Positions 8,622 to 17,890 of a DNA stretch of 64,000 nt are shown here, piece after piece. Made by a program: the position numbers and the translations under genes. Origin of the DNA: Treponema sp. (GTDB lineage: Bacteria > Spirochaetota > Spirochaetia > Treponematales > Treponemataceae); assembly GCA_016286365.1 (NCBI GenBank), contig JAEESN010000010.1, positions 1 through 64,000 of the forward strand, read 5' to 3'. Each line of letters begins with the position of its first letter. Position 1 is the first letter of the stretch. A model generated the notes under the pieces. The model searched no databases and was not told the DNA's origin. It was given only the letters and a program-made list of their open reading frames with translations.

Positions 8622-9053
8622 ATGACAATTAATCAGATTTCAGTATTTATAGAAAATAAACCGGACACACTTGCTCACCTTACAGACATCATGGCAAAAA
8701 ACAGCATCAACATGAGGGCTATGATGCTTGCAGATACAAGTGATTTTGGTGTTGCACGCTTTATTGTTGACGATTCAGCTAAAGCAGAAGAAATAATCAA
8801 AAATGCTGATTACATCGTAAAAACAACAGGGGTAATTGCTATTCAGATTCCTGATGAACCTGGCAGCCTGAACAGAATCTTAAAGCTTCTTGCAGACAAT
8901 GGAAGAAATATTGAATATATGTACGGATTTACAGGTAAAAAGACAAACTCTGCCTGTATGATTATCCGCACAACTGATATCCCTAAAACTGTCGAAGTTT
9001 TACAGAAAGCCGGAATCAGCCTTATAAGTCAGGACAAGTTAAAAGACATCTAA
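8622..9053 (+). CDS. Tandem ACT-domain protein
   Basis: 143 residues made of two ACT domains: residues 1-65 (INQISVFIENKPDTLAHLTD) and 70-140 (IAIQIPDEPGSLNRILKLLA). ACT domains bind amino acids and regulate linked enzymes. Small double-ACT proteins of this type often sit beside paaK and iorAB in anaerobes and are presumed to sense aromatic amino acids. It has a clear AAGGAG site and lies 15 nt behind paaK, so translation is likely coupled in one transcript. No enzymatic domain is present. Confidence 0.88.
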   Translation: MTINQISVFIENKPDTLAHLTDIMAKNSINMRAMMLADTSDFGVARFIVDDSAKAEEIIKNADYIVKTTGVIAIQIPDEPGSLNRILKLLADNGRNIEYMYGFTGKKTNSACMIIRTTDIPKTVEVLQKAGISLISQDKLKDI

Positions 9054-9121
9054 TTTTTTGTTAAATAATCAGATACAACTTTATTCCTTACAGAATGTGG
9101 TGTATAATTATAGTTACGTAT

Positions 9122-10237
9122 ATGCAGAATACTGTAGCACTTGTAAAGTGCAGTGATTATAATTTCGAAGAAGTTTACATATCCCTCACAAGGATGCTTA
9201 AACTCGTTCCTCCCCCAGACGTAAAGAATAAAGTTGTTCTTTTAAAGCCGAACATTCTTTATCCTAAAAAGCCCGAGATGGCAGTATGTACTCATCCGGT
9301 TGTTGTTGGAGCAGCTGTAAAAGCATTCCGCGAACTTGGTGCCAAAAAGGTAATCGTTGGTGAATCTCCTGCGATTGCCGGTTCTACTTCTGCAGCAAAA
9401 TCCACAGGAATGTATGATCAGGTTGTTGCTAACGGCGGTGAATGGGTAGATTTCCACGAAAGCCAGATTGTTCAGTGTCCGGATGGAAAAATCGTAAAGC
9501 AGTTTAATTTTGCAAAGCAGTTCTTCGAGGCAGATCTTGTTGTTTCTCTTGCAAAGCTTAAAACACATCAGCTTATGGCATATACCGGAGCAATGAAAAA
9601 TCTCTTTGGCCTTATGGTCGGCCTTGAAAAAGCACAGCAGCATTACCGCTTCCCGAATAAAAATGATTTTGCTGCCTTTTTAACCGATATGAACATTGCA
9701 GCCAACGCGCAGTACGCAATCATGGATGCAATTGTTGGTATGGAAGGTCCCGGAGGTCCGGGTAGCGGAGACCCTGTAAAACTCGGATTTTTAGCTGCTT
9801 CGGACAATATTCTTGCCTTAGACTGGAAATGCTCTTCTTTAGTGGGCTACGATCCATATACAATCCTGAATCTTAAGGATGCAATGGAAAGAAAAAGATG
9901 GCTCAACTCCCCTTCCGACATAAAGGTAACCGGCGAAAAAGAGGATGCTGTAAGATGCACTTCCTTTAAAATTGTAAAAGAACCTTCCGCGACCCTCCAG
10001 AAGATGATTCCGGGCTGGATTAACTTTCTTGCAGATAAGATATTCGTTAAAACTCCACATGTGCTTTCTAAAAAATGCCAGAAATGCGGCCGCTGTATTA
10101 AAATCTGTCCTCCTCAGATATTAAAATTCAGGGAAAAAGACGGAACTGCCTTCTTAAGCGATAAAACAAAGTGTCTTCACTGCTTCTGCTGCCACGAAAT
10201 CTGTCCGTTTGCAGCAATAAAGCTTCGACATTTTTAA
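9122..10237 (+). CDS. DUF362 protein with C-terminal 2[4Fe-4S] ferredoxin domain
   Basis: 371 residues from ATG 9122. An in-frame ATG at 9095 lies upstream of the -10 box and is unlikely. Residues 1-280 are DUF362 (KNKVVLLKPNIL, VVVGESPAIAGS, LAKLKTHQLMAYTGAMKNLFG). The last 60 residues hold two Cys4 clusters: CQKCGRCIKICP and CLHCFCCHEICP. Such proteins are thought to handle electrons or assemble redox cofactors, but the reaction is not known. TATAAT at 9103-9108 lies 13 nt before the start and there is no Shine-Dalgarno, so it probably has its own promoter and a very short leader. A ferredoxin role for IorB/IorA is only an inference from location. Confidence 0.82.
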   Translation: MQNTVALVKCSDYNFEEVYISLTRMLKLVPPPDVKNKVVLLKPNILYPKKPEMAVCTHPVVVGAAVKAFRELGAKKVIVGESPAIAGSTSAAKSTGMYDQVVANGGEWVDFHESQIVQCPDGKIVKQFNFAKQFFEADLVVSLAKLKTHQLMAYTGAMKNLFGLMVGLEKAQQHYRFPNKNDFAAFLTDMNIAANAQYAIMDAIVGMEGPGGPGSGDPVKLGFLAASDNILALDWKCSSLVGYDPYTILNLKDAMERKRWLNSPSDIKVTGEKEDAVRCTSFKIVKEPSATLQKMIPGWINFLADKIFVKTPHVLSKKCQKCGRCIKICPPQILKFREKDGTAFLSDKTKCLHCFCCHEICPFAAIKLRHF

Positions 10238-10339
10238 TATCATAATCAGCATATACTTACATGCAATCTCATCAACTCCGACATCTACTCATCCCCCTCA
10301 ATTGAAAAAAAACCTTATAATATGGTAATATATCGCATT

Positions 10340-11431
10340 ATGGATTTATTGAAAAAACTCGATGAATGTGAAAAACGCTTTAAAGAAGTAAGCGACCTCG
10401 TAATGGACCCGAACCTTGTTAAAGATGCAAAAAAATACAAGGACACAATGCGTGAGCACGGTTATTTAACAGAAGTTTGTGCTCTCTACGATGAATATAA
10501 AAAGGTTTTAAGCGGAATTAAAGATGCCAAAGAAATGATTACAAACGAAGATGATGCAGACATGAAGGAAATGGCCCGCGAAGAACTTAAAGAACTCGAA
10601 GAAAAACAGCCAAAACTCGAAGAAGAAATAAAACTCAAGCTTGTTCCGCCTGATCCTCTGGACGAAAAGAACATTATTCTTGAAATCCGTTCGGCAGCCG
10701 GTGGTGATGAAGCTTCGCTTTTTGTACGCGACCTTTGGGAAATGTATACCCACCTTGCAGAAAGAAAGGGCTGGAAAACAGAAACAATGGAAGCACAGGA
10801 AACAGAAGTCGGTGGTTTTAACAAAATCGTAACTTCAATAAGCGGAAAATTTGTATACGGAACTCTGCGCTGGGAATCTGGCGTTCACCGTGTACAGCGT
10901 GTACCTGCAACAGAAAGCCAGGGACGTCTTCAGACTTCTACCGCTACAGTTGCCGTTTTACCGGAAGCAGAAGAAACAGAAATCGAAATTAAACCGGGTG
11001 ATGTACGTGTTGATGTAATGCGTGCAGGTGGACCTGGCGGACAGTGTGTAAATACAACAGACTCTGCCGTACGTTTGACACATATTCCTACAGGACTTGT
11101 TGTAATCCAGCAGGACGAAAAATCACAGATTAAAAACAAGGAAAAAGCATTCCGCGTACTTCGTGCCAGACTCTTTGACCTTGAAGAATCTAAAAAACAG
11201 GAAGAACGTGCAGCTGCAAGATCGAGCATGGTTGGTTCAGGTGCAAGATCAGAAAAAATCCGTACCTATAACTTCCCACAGGACCGCGTAACAGATCACA
11301 GAATCAATTACAGCCAGCATAATCTTCCGGCCTTTATGATGGGCGATATGGACGATATGCTCGATGCATTAAACGTTTACGCAAAAGAAGAACAGCTTGC
11401 TGCAGATGTAACAAGCCTGGAAAATAAATAA
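10340..11431 (+). CDS. prfA: Peptide chain release factor 1
   Basis: 363 residues from ATG 10340; an earlier in-frame ATG at 10322 overlaps the -10 box. Domain 3 carries the catalytic GGQ loop in [19 protein letters not shown]. The stop-codon reading tripeptide is PAT ([13 protein letters not shown]), which marks RF1 (UAA/UAG) and not RF2. The N-terminal coiled coil (domain 1) is intact. TATAAT at 10316-10321 ends 18 nt before the ATG with no Shine-Dalgarno. The methylase gene prmC, which modifies the GGQ glutamine, follows directly. Confidence 0.96.
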   Translation: MDLLKKLDECEKRFKEVSDLVMDPNLVKDAKKYKDTMREHGYLTEVCALYDEYKKVLSGIKDAKEMITNEDDADMKEMAREELKELEEKQPKLEEEIKLKLVPPDPLDEKNIILEIRSAAGGDEASLFVRDLWEMYTHLAERKGWKTETMEAQETEVGGFNKIVTSISGKFVYGTLRWESGVHRVQRVPATESQGRLQTSTATVAVLPEAEETEIEIKPGDVRVDVMRAGGPGGQCVNTTDSAVRLTHIPTGLVVIQQDEKSQIKNKEKAFRVLRARLFDLEESKKQEERAAARSSMVGSGARSEKIRTYNFPQDRVTDHRINYSQHNLPAFMMGDMDDMLDALNVYAKEEQLAADVTSLENK

Positions 11432-11439
11432 TCACAACG

Positions 11440-11465
11440 GGCAGATTAAAAGTCTGCCTTTTTTT
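11440..11465 (+). terminator. Intrinsic terminator abutting the prmC start codon
   Basis: GGCAGA-(7 nt)-TCTGCC is followed by seven T residues ending at 11465. The prmC ATG begins at 11466. It starts 8 nt after the prfA stop. Transcripts that pass it carry the hairpin immediately in front of prmC, with no ribosome-binding site in between. Confidence 0.75.
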
Positions 11466-12431
11466 ATGACCATTCAGGAATTTAAAAAGCTTTCCATAGC
11501 AGAATTAAAATCAACTTCCCCTTCTCCCGCCCTGGACACAGACGTTCTTCTTGAGCATGCACTGGGGCTTACAAAGACAGATCTTCTTTTAAAAACTAAT
11601 CAGCTTATAGAAACAGAAAAGTTTGAATGGCTTAAGGCTGCCCTGGAAAAAAGAAAAACAGGATTACCGGTTGCATACATCACAGGGTATAAAGAATTTT
11701 ACGGATACAATTTTCATGTTAATCCTGATGTTCTTATTCCAAAGCCCGATACAGAAATACTTGTTGAACGCGCGATAGAAATAATCATAGAAAAAATGGA
11801 AGCACATCCTGGGAAAATTCTTTCTGTATGTGATATGTGTACAGGAAGCGGATGCATTGGAATCTCTGTGATGAAAACACTTCTTCAAAAATATAAAATC
11901 TCTCCATCAGCTTTACCAAAATTTACACTTGCAGACATAAGTGCTCCGGCCTTAGAAACTGCACATAAAAACGCAGACTCCCTTATCCTTTCTCCTGCAG
12001 AAGACAGCGGCTCAAAAGTTCTTTTAGAATCAAAACTTTGTTTTATTCAGTCAAATCTTTTTGAGATGCTTCCGTACCAGTACGACATCATCCTTTCAAA
12101 TCCGCCGTATATTCCGCACACAATGGTTGATGAGCTTTTAAAAGACGGAAGAAATGAACCACGCCTTGCTTTAGATGGAGATATCAGCCTTACAGGAGAA
12201 CGTGCAAAAGATAAAAATGGTCAACAAAAGGATGATGGACTTAGTGTGATTAAAAATCTGATTCTTCAGAGTAAAGATTCTTTGTGTACAATGGGGACAG
12301 CCCTCGTTGAAACAGGCGAATATAATGCAAAACAGACTGCAGAATTTGCAGAAAAAAGCGGATTTTCGGCTCAGATTCACAAAGATCTTGAAGGCCAGCT
12401 CCGTGTTGTGGAATTGAATAAAAAAACATAA
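11466..12431 (+). CDS. prmC: Release factor N5-glutamine methyltransferase
   Basis: 321 residues. Residues 1-85 form the helical PrmC N-domain (ALDTDVLLEHALGLTK). The SAM motif I region is VCDMCTGSGCIGISV near residue 120. The substrate-binding signature NPPYIPHTMV is at about residue 217. The enzyme methylates the GGQ glutamine of RF1/RF2, fitting its place behind prfA. The segment between motif I and NPPY is longer than usual (KISPSALPKFTLADISAPAL to the SEDSG-like stretch). The ATG follows directly on the U-tract of a terminator and has no Shine-Dalgarno; the start is supported by the N-domain match. Confidence 0.93.
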   Translation: MTIQEFKKLSIAELKSTSPSPALDTDVLLEHALGLTKTDLLLKTNQLIETEKFEWLKAALEKRKTGLPVAYITGYKEFYGYNFHVNPDVLIPKPDTEILVERAIEIIIEKMEAHPGKILSVCDMCTGSGCIGISVMKTLLQKYKISPSALPKFTLADISAPALETAHKNADSLILSPAEDSGSKVLLESKLCFIQSNLFEMLPYQYDIILSNPPYIPHTMVDELLKDGRNEPRLALDGDISLTGERAKDKNGQQKDDGLSVIKNLILQSKDSLCTMGTALVETGEYNAKQTAEFAEKSGFSAQIHKDLEGQLRVVELNKKT

Positions 12432-12482
12432 AAACTTAGCTTTCATGTTACTTTTTAACTGTACAAAACGGGAATTCTGTTA

Positions 12483-12513
12483 TATAATTATAGTTACTAC
12501 AACGTTTTCGTAG
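12483..12513 (+). promoter_or_regulatory. Promoter -10 region and LacI-like operator of the cellobiose phosphorylase gene
   Basis: TATAATTATAGTTAC (12483-12497) gives a perfect -10 box and is identical over 15 nt to the promoter at 9103-9117. Directly downstream, CTACAACGTTTTCGTAG (12497-12513) has CTAC/GTAG arms around an AACGTT core. The AACGTTTT core is shared with the palindrome at 44109, so a LacI-family repressor is a reasonable guess. Confidence 0.4.
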
Positions 12514-12544
12514 ATTAAAAAACCACAAAATCAGGAGTTCCGCA

Positions 12545-15028
12545 ATGAAATTCGGACATTTTGACGATAAAAACCGCGAATATGTTATTGAAACACCGCG
12601 CACACCATATCCATGGATAAACTATCTTGGAACACAGGGATTTTTCTCCCTCATTTCTAACACAGCAGGCGGATACAGCTTTTATAAAGACGCACGTCTT
12701 CGCCGCATCACACGTTACCGCTACAACAACGTACCAATCGACATGGGCGGACGATATTTCTACATCAACGACAACGGTACAATCTGGAACCCTGGATGGT
12801 CTCCTGTAAAAACTGAACTTGACTCATACGAATGCCGCCACGGTATGGGATACACAATCATCAAAGGTAAAAAGAATGACCTTAAAGCAGAAGTTACTTT
12901 CTTTGTTCCACAGGATTACGACGGCGAAGTTCAGCAGGTTGTACTCACAAACGAAGGAAGCGCACCTAAGACATTTAAGTTCTGGTCTTTTGCAGAATGG
13001 TGTCTCTGGGATGCACAGGATGACTGCACAAACTTCCAGAGAAACTTTTCTACAGGACGCGTAGAAATCAAAGATTCAACAATCTATCATAAAACTGAAT
13101 ACCGCGACCGTAGAAATCACTTTGCATTCTATTATGTAAACGATAAAATCGACGGCTATGATACAGACCGCGACTCATTTATCGGCTTGTACAACGGCTT
13201 CCATAATCCACAGGCTGTTTTAGACGGAAAATGTACAAACTCTCTTGCTGACGGATGGTCTCCAATCGCATCACACTATAAGGAAATCACTCTTAAAGCT
13301 GGCGAATCAAAGACTTTAGTATTCATCCTCGGCTACGTAGAAATGCCTCAGGACAAAAAATTCGAAGCAGACGGAAAAACCATCAACAAGGAAAAAGCCC
13401 TTGCCATGATGGAAAAATACAACACTCCGGAAAAGTTTGCTGCCGGTATGGCTGAGCTCCGCGCTTACTGGGATAAGCTTCTTGGCATCCTCAACGTAAA
13501 TACTCCTGAAGACAAAGTAAACCGCATGGTAAATATCTGGAACCAGTATCAGTGTATGGTTACTTTCAACCTTTCACGTTCTGCATCTTACTTCGAGAGC
13601 GGAATTGGACGAGGTATGGGCTTCCGTGATTCTAACCAGGATATCCTTGGCTTTGTTCACCAGATTCCGGACCGTGCACGCGAACGCCTTATCGACATTG
13701 CTTCTACTCAGCTCGAAGACGGCGGATGTTACCATCAGTACCAGCCTCTTACAAAGAAGGGTAATGCAGATATCGGTGGAGACTTCTCTGATGATCCACT
13801 TTGGATGATTCTTTCGGTTTCAAGCTACATCAAGGAAACAGGCGACTGGTCAATTCTGGACGAAAAGGTTCCTTACGACAACGATGAATCTAAAGCAAAA
13901 TCAATGCTTGATCACCTTACAGTAAGCTTCTACCACATTGTAAATAATCTTGGACCACACGGACTTCCACTTGCAATGCGCGCAGACTGGAACGACTGTA
14001 TCAACCTTTCATGCTTCTCTGACACACCGGGCGAAAGCTTCCAAACATATACAAATCCAAAATTCAAAAAAGAAGGCGGTTACTCAAAGATTGCAGAATC
14101 TGTATTCGTTGCCGCTTTATTCACATATGTAGGACCTGCTTTTGTAGGAATCTTAAATCATCTTGGAAAGAAAAAGGATGCTGCTAAGGCTCAGAAAGAA
14201 ATCGACAAGATGAAGAAGGTTATGATGGCATCTGCATGGGACGGAAACTGGTTCATGCGCGCTTACGATGCAAACGGCCAGAAGATGGGTTCTAAAGAAT
14301 GCCAGGAAGGACAGATCTTTATTGAACCACAGGGATTTGCAATCATGTCTGACGTTGGTAAAGAAGAAGGTACTGCTAAAAAGACTCTTGCCGCAATCGA
14401 TGAACGCTTGAACACAAAGCACGGTCTTGTTTTGAACAACCCTGCATTCTCTAAGTACTACATCCAGTACGGAGAAATCTCTACATATCCGGGCGGATAC
14501 AAGGAAAATGCCGGAATCTTTACTCACAACAACGCATGGATTATCTGTGCTGCAGCTTATGCAGGAGAAGGAGACCAGGCATTCAAATACTACTCAGAAA
14601 TTGCACCGGCTTACACAGAAGAAACTTCGGACATCCATAAAACAGAACCTTATGTATACGGCCAGATGATTGGTGGTAAGGATGCAGGTTCCGATGTTGG
14701 CCAGACCGGCAAAAACTTTGGTCAGGGCAAAAACTCATGGCTCACAGGTACAGCCGCATGGAACATGGTTGCAATCAGCCAGTACATTCTCGGAATCCAG
14801 CCGGACTTTGACGGTCTCAAGGTTGACCCTTCAATTCCTGCCAGCTGGGACGGATTTACAGCAACCCGTCTCTTCCGCGGTGCCCGCTACAACATCACAA
14901 TCAAAAACCCAAGCCACGTATGCAAGGGCGTAAAATCGATGATAGTAGACGGCCAGCCAGTTGAAGGCTGCGTAGTTCCATTCGTAGAAGGCAAAAAAGA
15001 AGTTAATGTAGAAATCACATTAGGCTAA
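12545..15028 (+). CDS. GH94 cellobiose phosphorylase
   Basis: 827 residues, the usual length of cellobiose phosphorylases. An N-terminal beta-sandwich ([41 protein letters not shown]) leads into the alpha/alpha-barrel. The catalytic acid lies in [18 protein letters not shown]. Further family landmarks are [13 protein letters not shown] and [18 protein letters not shown]. The enzyme cleaves cellobiose with phosphate to glucose 1-phosphate and glucose in the cytoplasm, saving ATP. There is no signal peptide. It is monocistronic, with AGGAGTTCCGCA before the ATG and a strong terminator after it. It implies uptake of cello-oligosaccharides. Confidence 0.95.
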   Translation: MKFGHFDDKNREYVIETPRTPYPWINYLGTQGFFSLISNTAGGYSFYKDARLRRITRYRYNNVPIDMGGRYFYINDNGTIWNPGWSPVKTELDSYECRHGMGYTIIKGKKNDLKAEVTFFVPQDYDGEVQQVVLTNEGSAPKTFKFWSFAEWCLWDAQDDCTNFQRNFSTGRVEIKDSTIYHKTEYRDRRNHFAFYYVNDKIDGYDTDRDSFIGLYNGFHNPQAVLDGKCTNSLADGWSPIASHYKEITLKAGESKTLVFILGYVEMPQDKKFEADGKTINKEKALAMMEKYNTPEKFAAGMAELRAYWDKLLGILNVNTPEDKVNRMVNIWNQYQCMVTFNLSRSASYFESGIGRGMGFRDSNQDILGFVHQIPDRARERLIDIASTQLEDGGCYHQYQPLTKKGNADIGGDFSDDPLWMILSVSSYIKETGDWSILDEKVPYDNDESKAKSMLDHLTVSFYHIVNNLGPHGLPLAMRADWNDCINLSCFSDTPGESFQTYTNPKFKKEGGYSKIAESVFVAALFTYVGPAFVGILNHLGKKKDAAKAQKEIDKMKKVMMASAWDGNWFMRAYDANGQKMGSKECQEGQIFIEPQGFAIMSDVGKEEGTAKKTLAAIDERLNTKHGLVLNNPAFSKYYIQYGEISTYPGGYKENAGIFTHNNAWIICAAAYAGEGDQAFKYYSEIAPAYTEETSDIHKTEPYVYGQMIGGKDAGSDVGQTGKNFGQGKNSWLTGTAAWNMVAISQYILGIQPDFDGLKVDPSIPASWDGFTATRLFRGARYNITIKNPSHVCKGVKSMIVDGQPVEGCVVPFVEGKKEVNVEITLG

Positions 15029-15060
15029 AACTAACAACATTTTTCATAGATTCCTTTTTA

Positions 15061-15089
15061 ATCCTCAGAGCAATCTGAGGATTTTTTTT
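15061..15089 (+). terminator. Intrinsic terminator after the GH94 gene
   Basis: A 9-bp perfect stem ATCCTCAGA / TCTGAGGAT with a GCAA tetraloop is followed by eight T residues, 33 nt behind the phosphorylase stop codon. Confidence 0.9.
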
Positions 15090-15107
15090 ACACTATAATC
15101 TTATTCC

Positions 15108-15148
15108 TTTTGGACAAATCTTCTTTTCAAAAGTGGATTTGTCCAAAA
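15108..15148. repeat. Long inverted repeat upstream of the DUF4160/DUF2442 pair
   Basis: TTTTGGACAAATC (15108-15120) and GATTTGTCCAAAA (15136-15148) are perfect complements. Inside them CTTTT-C-AAAAG (15123-15133) forms a second stem. The whole can fold as an 18-bp hairpin with one 2-nt internal loop. A TATAAT box (15094-15099) lies just before it. It could be an autoregulatory operator or an RNA stem in the leader of the gene pair. Confidence 0.6.
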
Positions 15149-15205
15149 ATAGAAATCTTGACTTTTGAGGGGGTATCAAATATCATTTTTATAAGAGGTT
15201 TGTTT

Positions 15206-15466
15206 ATGCCAACAATAAGTATGTTCAGAGGAATTAAGATTTATATAAATTGGAATGATCATATGCCTCCTCACTTTCATGCAACGTATTCAGGTCAGGA
15301 CATTCTTGTTTCTATAGATGAACTTGAAGTATTAGAAGGTGAAATGCCTTCTAAACAATTAAAGATGGTTTTAGGATGGGCTGCTTTTCATCAAACAGAA
15401 TTAATGGAAAACTGGCAGCTTGCCGTAAACCATCAGGATTTATTCAGTATAGATCCATTAAAATAG
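15206..15466 (+). CDS. DUF4160 domain protein
   Basis: 86 residues from ATG 15206 (AGAGG 7 nt upstream). A longer TTG reading from 15110 runs through the inverted repeat and is rejected. The sequence MFRGIKIYINWNDHMPPHFHATYSG is the DUF4160 signature: iRI-iY--dH-PPHFHv-y. The domain ends with a leu-rich helix (KQLKMVLGWAAFHQTELMENW). The biochemical function is unknown. The gene is almost always found beside DUF2442, as here (8 nt gap). The pair is often listed as a possible toxin-antitoxin module, which is inference. Confidence 0.85.
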   Translation: MPTISMFRGIKIYINWNDHMPPHFHATYSGQDILVSIDELEVLEGEMPSKQLKMVLGWAAFHQTELMENWQLAVNHQDLFSIDPLK

Positions 15467-15474
15467 GAATAATT

Positions 15475-15822
15475 ATGCCAAAAACCGTGGAATACTATCT
15501 TTCAAAAGGATTTGACTCAAAAGCCGCTGAATATTTTGCAGCAGGAAGAAGAAAACCCGTGTCTGTAGTTCCTCAAAACCAAATGAAGCTTCTTATTACA
15601 TTCGATAATAATGAACAGCGAATTTTTGATATGAAACCATTAATACACAAAGGAACTGTCTATTCTATTTTAAATGATGAAAGTATTTTTAATAACTGCT
15701 ATATAGATTCAACAAATTCAATCTGCTGGGATAAAGACCCCAAAGTCGACAGTGAAGAAATCTGGTCCAACAAAATCGACATCGGAGCCGACACCTGCTA
15801 TCTGGAAAGCGTGAAGGTATAA
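15475..15822 (+). CDS. DUF2442 domain protein
   Basis: 115 residues from ATG 15475, with AGGAATAATT just upstream. The N-terminal 33 residues (MPKTVEYYLSKGFDSKAAEY and an AAGRRKP stretch) form a short helical extension. The DUF2442 fold follows: MKLLITFDNNEQRIFDMKPL, then a C-terminal ICWDKDPKVDSEEIW strand region and a GADTCYLES end. DUF2442 proteins are small partners of DUF4160 proteins. Translation is probably coupled to the upstream gene. No DNA-binding motif is obvious. Confidence 0.85.
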   Translation: MPKTVEYYLSKGFDSKAAEYFAAGRRKPVSVVPQNQMKLLITFDNNEQRIFDMKPLIHKGTVYSILNDESIFNNCYIDSTNSICWDKDPKVDSEEIWSNKIDIGADTCYLESVKV

Positions 15823-15874
15823 AACAAAAATATTTCCCTTCCAACATTCCCATCCCAAATGCTATAATATCATC

Positions 15875-16834
15875 ATGATTCAAACAAACAACATACCGGA
15901 TTACACTTCTCTGGCACGGGCGCTGGTGGAGCTTTTTGGGAGCTCGGTTAAGATTGTGCAGACGGACAGGGTTTCGGGCGGGGATATAAATAAGGCTTAT
16001 GGGCTTTCTCTTAATACGGGCGATAAGATTTTTATGAAGGCCAATGCAAAAGAGAATGCCGAGTTTTTTACGGCAGAGGCTGCGGGCTTAAATGCAATTA
16101 AAAGTACGAAAGCAATTTCTACGCCGGAGATTTTGTGTACGGGAACTGATGATGGGGAGGACGTTGGTTACAGCTTTCTTCTTCTAAAATTCATTAAAAG
16201 CGGCGGTAAAAAAGCTGATTACTGGGAGACTCTTGGGACCGAGCTTGCAGCAATGCATAAGGCAGATACGGGCGCATTCATAAACCTGGACGGAAGTGAT
16301 AAAGATAAAAATATAAAAACTTCGCCGGATGGCAGATTCGGATTTTTTCAGGATAATTTTGTAGGGGCACGTGCACAGAAAAACACACCTTCCTCTTCGT
16401 GGATTGATTTTTTCCGTGATTACAGACTTGCCCCGCAATTTCGCGATGCCGATTCATATTTTTCATCAGACGACAGAAAAAAAATCACAAAGCTTTTAGA
16501 TAACCTTGACCATTTTCTTATTGAACCTGCCTATCCTTCTCTTTTACACGGGGATTTATGGAGCGGAAACGTGATGTGTGGACCGGACGGAAAAGCCATG
16601 CTGATTGACCCTGCCTGTTATGTGGGAAACCGCGAAGCAGATATTGCCATGACAGAACTTTTCGGCGGATTCGGGCAGGAATTTTACGAAGCATACAAAA
16701 AGGCCGCACCTCTTGAGCCTGGCTACGAAGAACGGCGCGACCTTTATAATCTTTACCAGCTTTTGAATCACTTGAACATTTTTGGTTCAGGCTATCTTGG
16801 GCCGGTTTTAAGTATTGTAAGCGAGTATGTCTAG
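15875..16834 (+). CDS. Fructosamine kinase-family protein
   Basis: 319 residues, close to a complete fructosamine/ketosamine kinase. YPSLLHGDLWSGNVMC is the catalytic loop and MLIDPACYVGNREADIAMTE is the metal-binding DxxxxxGxxExD-type segment. GGDINKAYGLSL is the glycine loop. These APH-fold kinases phosphorylate protein-bound or free ketosamines and so reverse glycation. TATAAT (15863-15868) ends only 6 nt before the ATG, giving a predicted leaderless mRNA. The first 250 nt use G-ending and GC-rich codons unlike adjoining genes. It converges on the PNPOx-like gene with a 4-nt overlap. Confidence 0.9.
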   Translation: MIQTNNIPDYTSLARALVELFGSSVKIVQTDRVSGGDINKAYGLSLNTGDKIFMKANAKENAEFFTAEAAGLNAIKSTKAISTPEILCTGTDDGEDVGYSFLLLKFIKSGGKKADYWETLGTELAAMHKADTGAFINLDGSDKDKNIKTSPDGRFGFFQDNFVGARAQKNTPSSSWIDFFRDYRLAPQFRDADSYFSSDDRKKITKLLDNLDHFLIEPAYPSLLHGDLWSGNVMCGPDGKAMLIDPACYVGNREADIAMTELFGGFGQEFYEAYKKAAPLEPGYEERRDLYNLYQLLNHLNIFGSGYLGPVLSIVSEYV

Positions 16835-17238
16835 AACTTTACAACCTTTGGAGCTCCTGTAAAGCTCGAGAATGTTGCAGTTACCGTTCCTTCCTTAAAG
16901 CAGAAAGCTTCTGTGTTACCATCATCAGGAGAGTACATGTTTTTGAGCTCAGGATAATGATCGAGCATATCGGCTCTTGCTTCACGACGGTCATCATCAT
17001 AAAGTTCTCCTGCAACTCTAAGCCATACACCCGAAGCACCATCAAAACAGCAGATTTCTACCTTTGGATTTTTGTGAATCTGTTTTGAAACATCCTTGCT
17101 TTTTCCAGTCTGGATATAAAGCTTTCCTTCAAAAATATTGATTGTTCCAAACGGTCTGTTTCTTGGCTGCCCGTCCGAATCAACTGTTGCAAGATAATAT
17201 GTCCCGCATTTTTTTAAAAATTCATATACTTCTTCCAT
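16831..17238 (-). CDS. Pyridoxamine 5'-phosphate oxidase-family (split-barrel FMN) protein
   Basis: 135 residues. FLKKCGTYYLATVDSDGQPRNRPFGTINIFEGKLYIQTG is summarised by its key parts: CGTYYLATVDSDGQPRNRP and KLYIQTGKSKDVSKQI. These are typical of short PNPOx-like flavin-binding proteins common in anaerobes, which often reduce flavin or nitro compounds. The lengthy PdxH features are absent, so a true role in vitamin B6 synthesis is unlikely. A GAGGTG ribosome site precedes the ATG. The lipoprotein gene ends 26 nt upstream on the same strand. Confidence 0.85.
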   Translation of the reverse strand: MEEVYEFLKKCGTYYLATVDSDGQPRNRPFGTINIFEGKLYIQTGKSKDVSKQIHKNPKVEICCFDGASGVWLRVAGELYDDDRREARADMLDHYPELKNMYSPDDGNTEAFCFKEGTVTATFSSFTGAPKVVKF

Positions 17239-17263
17239 TTTTCACCTCAGCTTTAATTATATT

Positions 17264-17890
17264 TCATTTTTTAATAATAACAACCCGATTCGTCTTATAA
17301 AGATAATCTTTTAAAACCACAATAAAAGGAATTTCAATGCAATACTCATCACCATAATCAAAAAACGGGATTGAATAATCATCTGAATTAATTCCTTCAA
17401 AATATGCTTCTTTTACAGATGGAATTATTTTTTTGGAAATCAAAATTCTGCACTTTGCTGATGATAAAATTGCATCGCTCATTTCATCATACTGTGATTT
17501 ACCCGGGCCCGATAAATTTCTTTCATTCTGACCAAGTAGAAACGGAACAAAATATTTATTATCCTTCTTTTTTAACAAAAACTGCTTCTCTTTCTCATCT
17601 GCTGTTTTTGGATTCACCTCAAGATAAAACTCATATCCCGCTTCTAAATCTGTATCAACTTTTTTTACTCTGATACTTTTTGGAAGCTCATCCGATTGTA
17701 CCTGATCAAAATCTCCAAAAAGATCATCAGGCTTCTGATTAGCCATTGCAAGCATAACTTTAGAAACTGTAATCTTATAGTATAGATGATACTTTCCATC
17801 TTTATATGAAATAGACTGAACATAATCCATACAGGAAACAAAAATCAGCGGAAGAAAAATTAATAAAATGATTTTAAATCGATTCTTCAT
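17264..17890 (-). CDS. Predicted lipoprotein of unknown function
   Basis: 208 residues. The N-terminus MKNRFKIILLIFLPLIFVSC is a lipoprotein signal with Cys20 as the lipidation site. The mature part begins MDYVQSISYKDGKYHLYYKI, a secreted beta-rich domain with charged segments and no recognised family. Its ATG overlaps the stop codon of the upstream gene (TAATG), so translation is coupled to the 199-residue membrane protein and the two likely act together in the envelope. Confidence 0.7.
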   Translation of the reverse strand: MKNRFKIILLIFLPLIFVSCMDYVQSISYKDGKYHLYYKITVSKVMLAMANQKPDDLFGDFDQVQSDELPKSIRVKKVDTDLEAGYEFYLEVNPKTADEKEKQFLLKKKDNKYFVPFLLGQNERNLSGPGKSQYDEMSDAILSSAKCRILISKKIIPSVKEAYFEGINSDDYSIPFFDYGDEYCIEIPFIVVLKDYLYKTNRVVIIKK

